64,000 bases of DNA from Owenia fusiformis (lineage: Eukaryota > Annelida > Polychaeta > Sabellida > Oweniidae): positions 28,514,166 through 28,578,165 of the forward strand of contig CAIIXF020000011.1 in assembly GCA_903813345.2 (NCBI GenBank). The letters run 5' to 3'. A model generated the notes under the pieces. It was not told the origin of the DNA and made no database searches. It was given only the letters and a program-made list of their open reading frames with translations. Made by a program: the position numbers and the translations under genes. Below are positions 62,801 to 64,000 of the stretch, piece by piece. Positions within the stretch are counted from its first letter, which is position 1; the number at the start of each line of letters is the position of its first letter.

Positions 62801-64000
62801 CTCTACCTGTGTATGGCATAGCATTAAATTAGCTTGAATGAATGCCAGAAGGTCAAGGTATAAATTTTAGATAAATACCAAGCATTGTCAAAAAAGTCGA
62901 GATCTTGGGAAGACTGGGGTTGCCTTACACCAATACCGCACCTGTCTCATAAACATTTTACGCCACTTTTTAAAAATATTGATTAAATCTTAAAATCAAG
63001 TTCCATTTAAAGTCAAGCCCCAAAAGTGTGTCTTCAAAATGCAAGGCATTCATAAATGATACACAGAACTGTAAAGAAAATAGTTAATAGTTTTCCAGCA
63101 GTCAATAGAGGTTAAATGATTCGACTTGAAATGTAGGGAGAATCATAATTCACCTGCTCAGAGTCAATAAAGTTTATTTTAACTTTATTTACATTTGAAC
63201 AAATGTTTTATGCAAGTTTGTCTGACAACTGTAGAGGTCAACATTTCCAGTTGGAAAACACAAGAAATGTTTCAATTAAGAAGGTTAGATTGATGTTTTT
63301 CTAAGAAATGCTGATTAATTTGAGATATTTCAAAGAAATGAGAATTGATTTTATCCCTTCATTCATTATTGTTTGAGTTAATGGACTCTTGAAAATAACT
63401 TTTTTATTCCAATTCAAAAAATAATGGCATCCTTACAATAAACTATAAATACTAATTGTTTTATTGGCCCATTAAAAATTTGGAATCAACAAAAAAGAAA
63501 CATCATTTTTTATAATAAACAAAAATTTGGAATTAACAAAAAACAAACATGATTTTTTATGAAATAGGAGAAAAAACTAATAAGGAGACGGGGTATTTAA
63601 ATAAATACTCACAACAACATCTATGAGCCAATTACATATAAACTATCAAATGAATATATATAATAAATAGAATACATCTACAGTATAATTCACCTAAAAA
63701 TTAAGAACTACAAAAATTTTAAGATTTCTACTTTGTGATATACTTTAACTGAAATTTATCATAAAAGAAACCAGATATTCATAAGTGATTTTTTTCCTAA
63801 AAATTCTTTCAGTCAGCTTTTAAAACTTCTCTTAATTTTATATTTTTGAAAATTCAGCTAGCAGAAGCCACAGATGTGTTTGTGGTCTTGAAACAGAACA
63901 AACGATATAACTCCTGCAAATAGCTGCAAACATTCACCGACGCAGTCTTTCATATGACACAATCAGACATGAATTAAACACTTGAAAACCTCCTAAACGC
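53831..64000. other. No gene seen downstream of RUNX
   Basis: AT-rich intergenic-type sequence with a poly-C tract at 54600 and a small hairpin at 55155. All open frames are short and none is recognisable. Confidence 0.6.
55155..55233. repeat. Short inverted repeat (hairpin) downstream of RUNX
   Basis: Arms ATCCTACCTTACGATTT (55155-55171) and GAATCGTAAGTTAGGAT (55217-55233) pair at 15 of 17 positions around a 45-nt loop. Confidence 0.5.

Overview
The window is AT-rich, intron-bearing animal DNA dominated by one gene: a RUNX/Runt-family transcription factor on the + strand with five coding exons between 28459 and 51051. The splice sites are canonical, the phases are consistent, and the predicted protein of about 619 residues runs from a Runt DNA-binding domain to a C-terminal VWRPY Groucho/TLE-recruitment motif. 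The architecture marks a bilaterian animal. The AT-rich composition, a Penelope-like element and many small hairpin transposons would suit a marine invertebrate such as a mollusc or other lophotrochozoan, but the sequence does not prove the clade.

Layout. 1-28.4 kb holds no confident protein-coding gene. It contains a young Penelope-like retroelement insertion made of two head-to-head truncated copies (839-2166, flanked by a 13-bp duplication), a roughly 100-bp tandem repeat (2468-2838), several small hairpin/TA-flanked elements, poly-C tracts, and a large 30-bp minisatellite (about 18.4-19.3 kb). The last 2 kb before the gene (about 26.7-28.45 kb) look promoter-like: a tandem nuclear-receptor-type half-site pair, possible distal first exons, an NRF1-like CpG motif beside a strong splice donor, and an inverted pair of perfect RUNX motifs just before the start codon.

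28.46-53.8 kb is the RUNX transcription unit. Exons 1 and 2 encode the Runt domain; exon 3 encodes the stretch just after it, with a conserved LAELEQLRRT-type motif; exon 4 encodes a short Pro/Ser-rich segment; exon 5 encodes the long C-terminal regulatory region with two polyglutamine tracts and VWRPY. A 3' UTR of about 2.7 kb follows, with an unusual five-copy 22-bp repeat and three clustered poly(A) signals. Introns are about 3.8, 3.3, 12.6 and 1.1 kb. 53.8-64 kb shows no recognisable gene.

The most interesting observations are: (i) a splice-acceptor-like site inside the first coding exon at the position where vertebrate RUNX genes join their distal (P1) isoform, with candidate distal exons 1.6-3.3 kb upstream; (ii) an inverted RUNX-motif pair suggesting autoregulation; (iii) substitutions at Runt-domain positions that contact CBF-beta, while the DNA-contact residues are intact; (iv) the 22-bp-periodic array in the 3' UTR; (v) the head-to-head Penelope-like insertion. 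No wholly new multi-gene system was seen.
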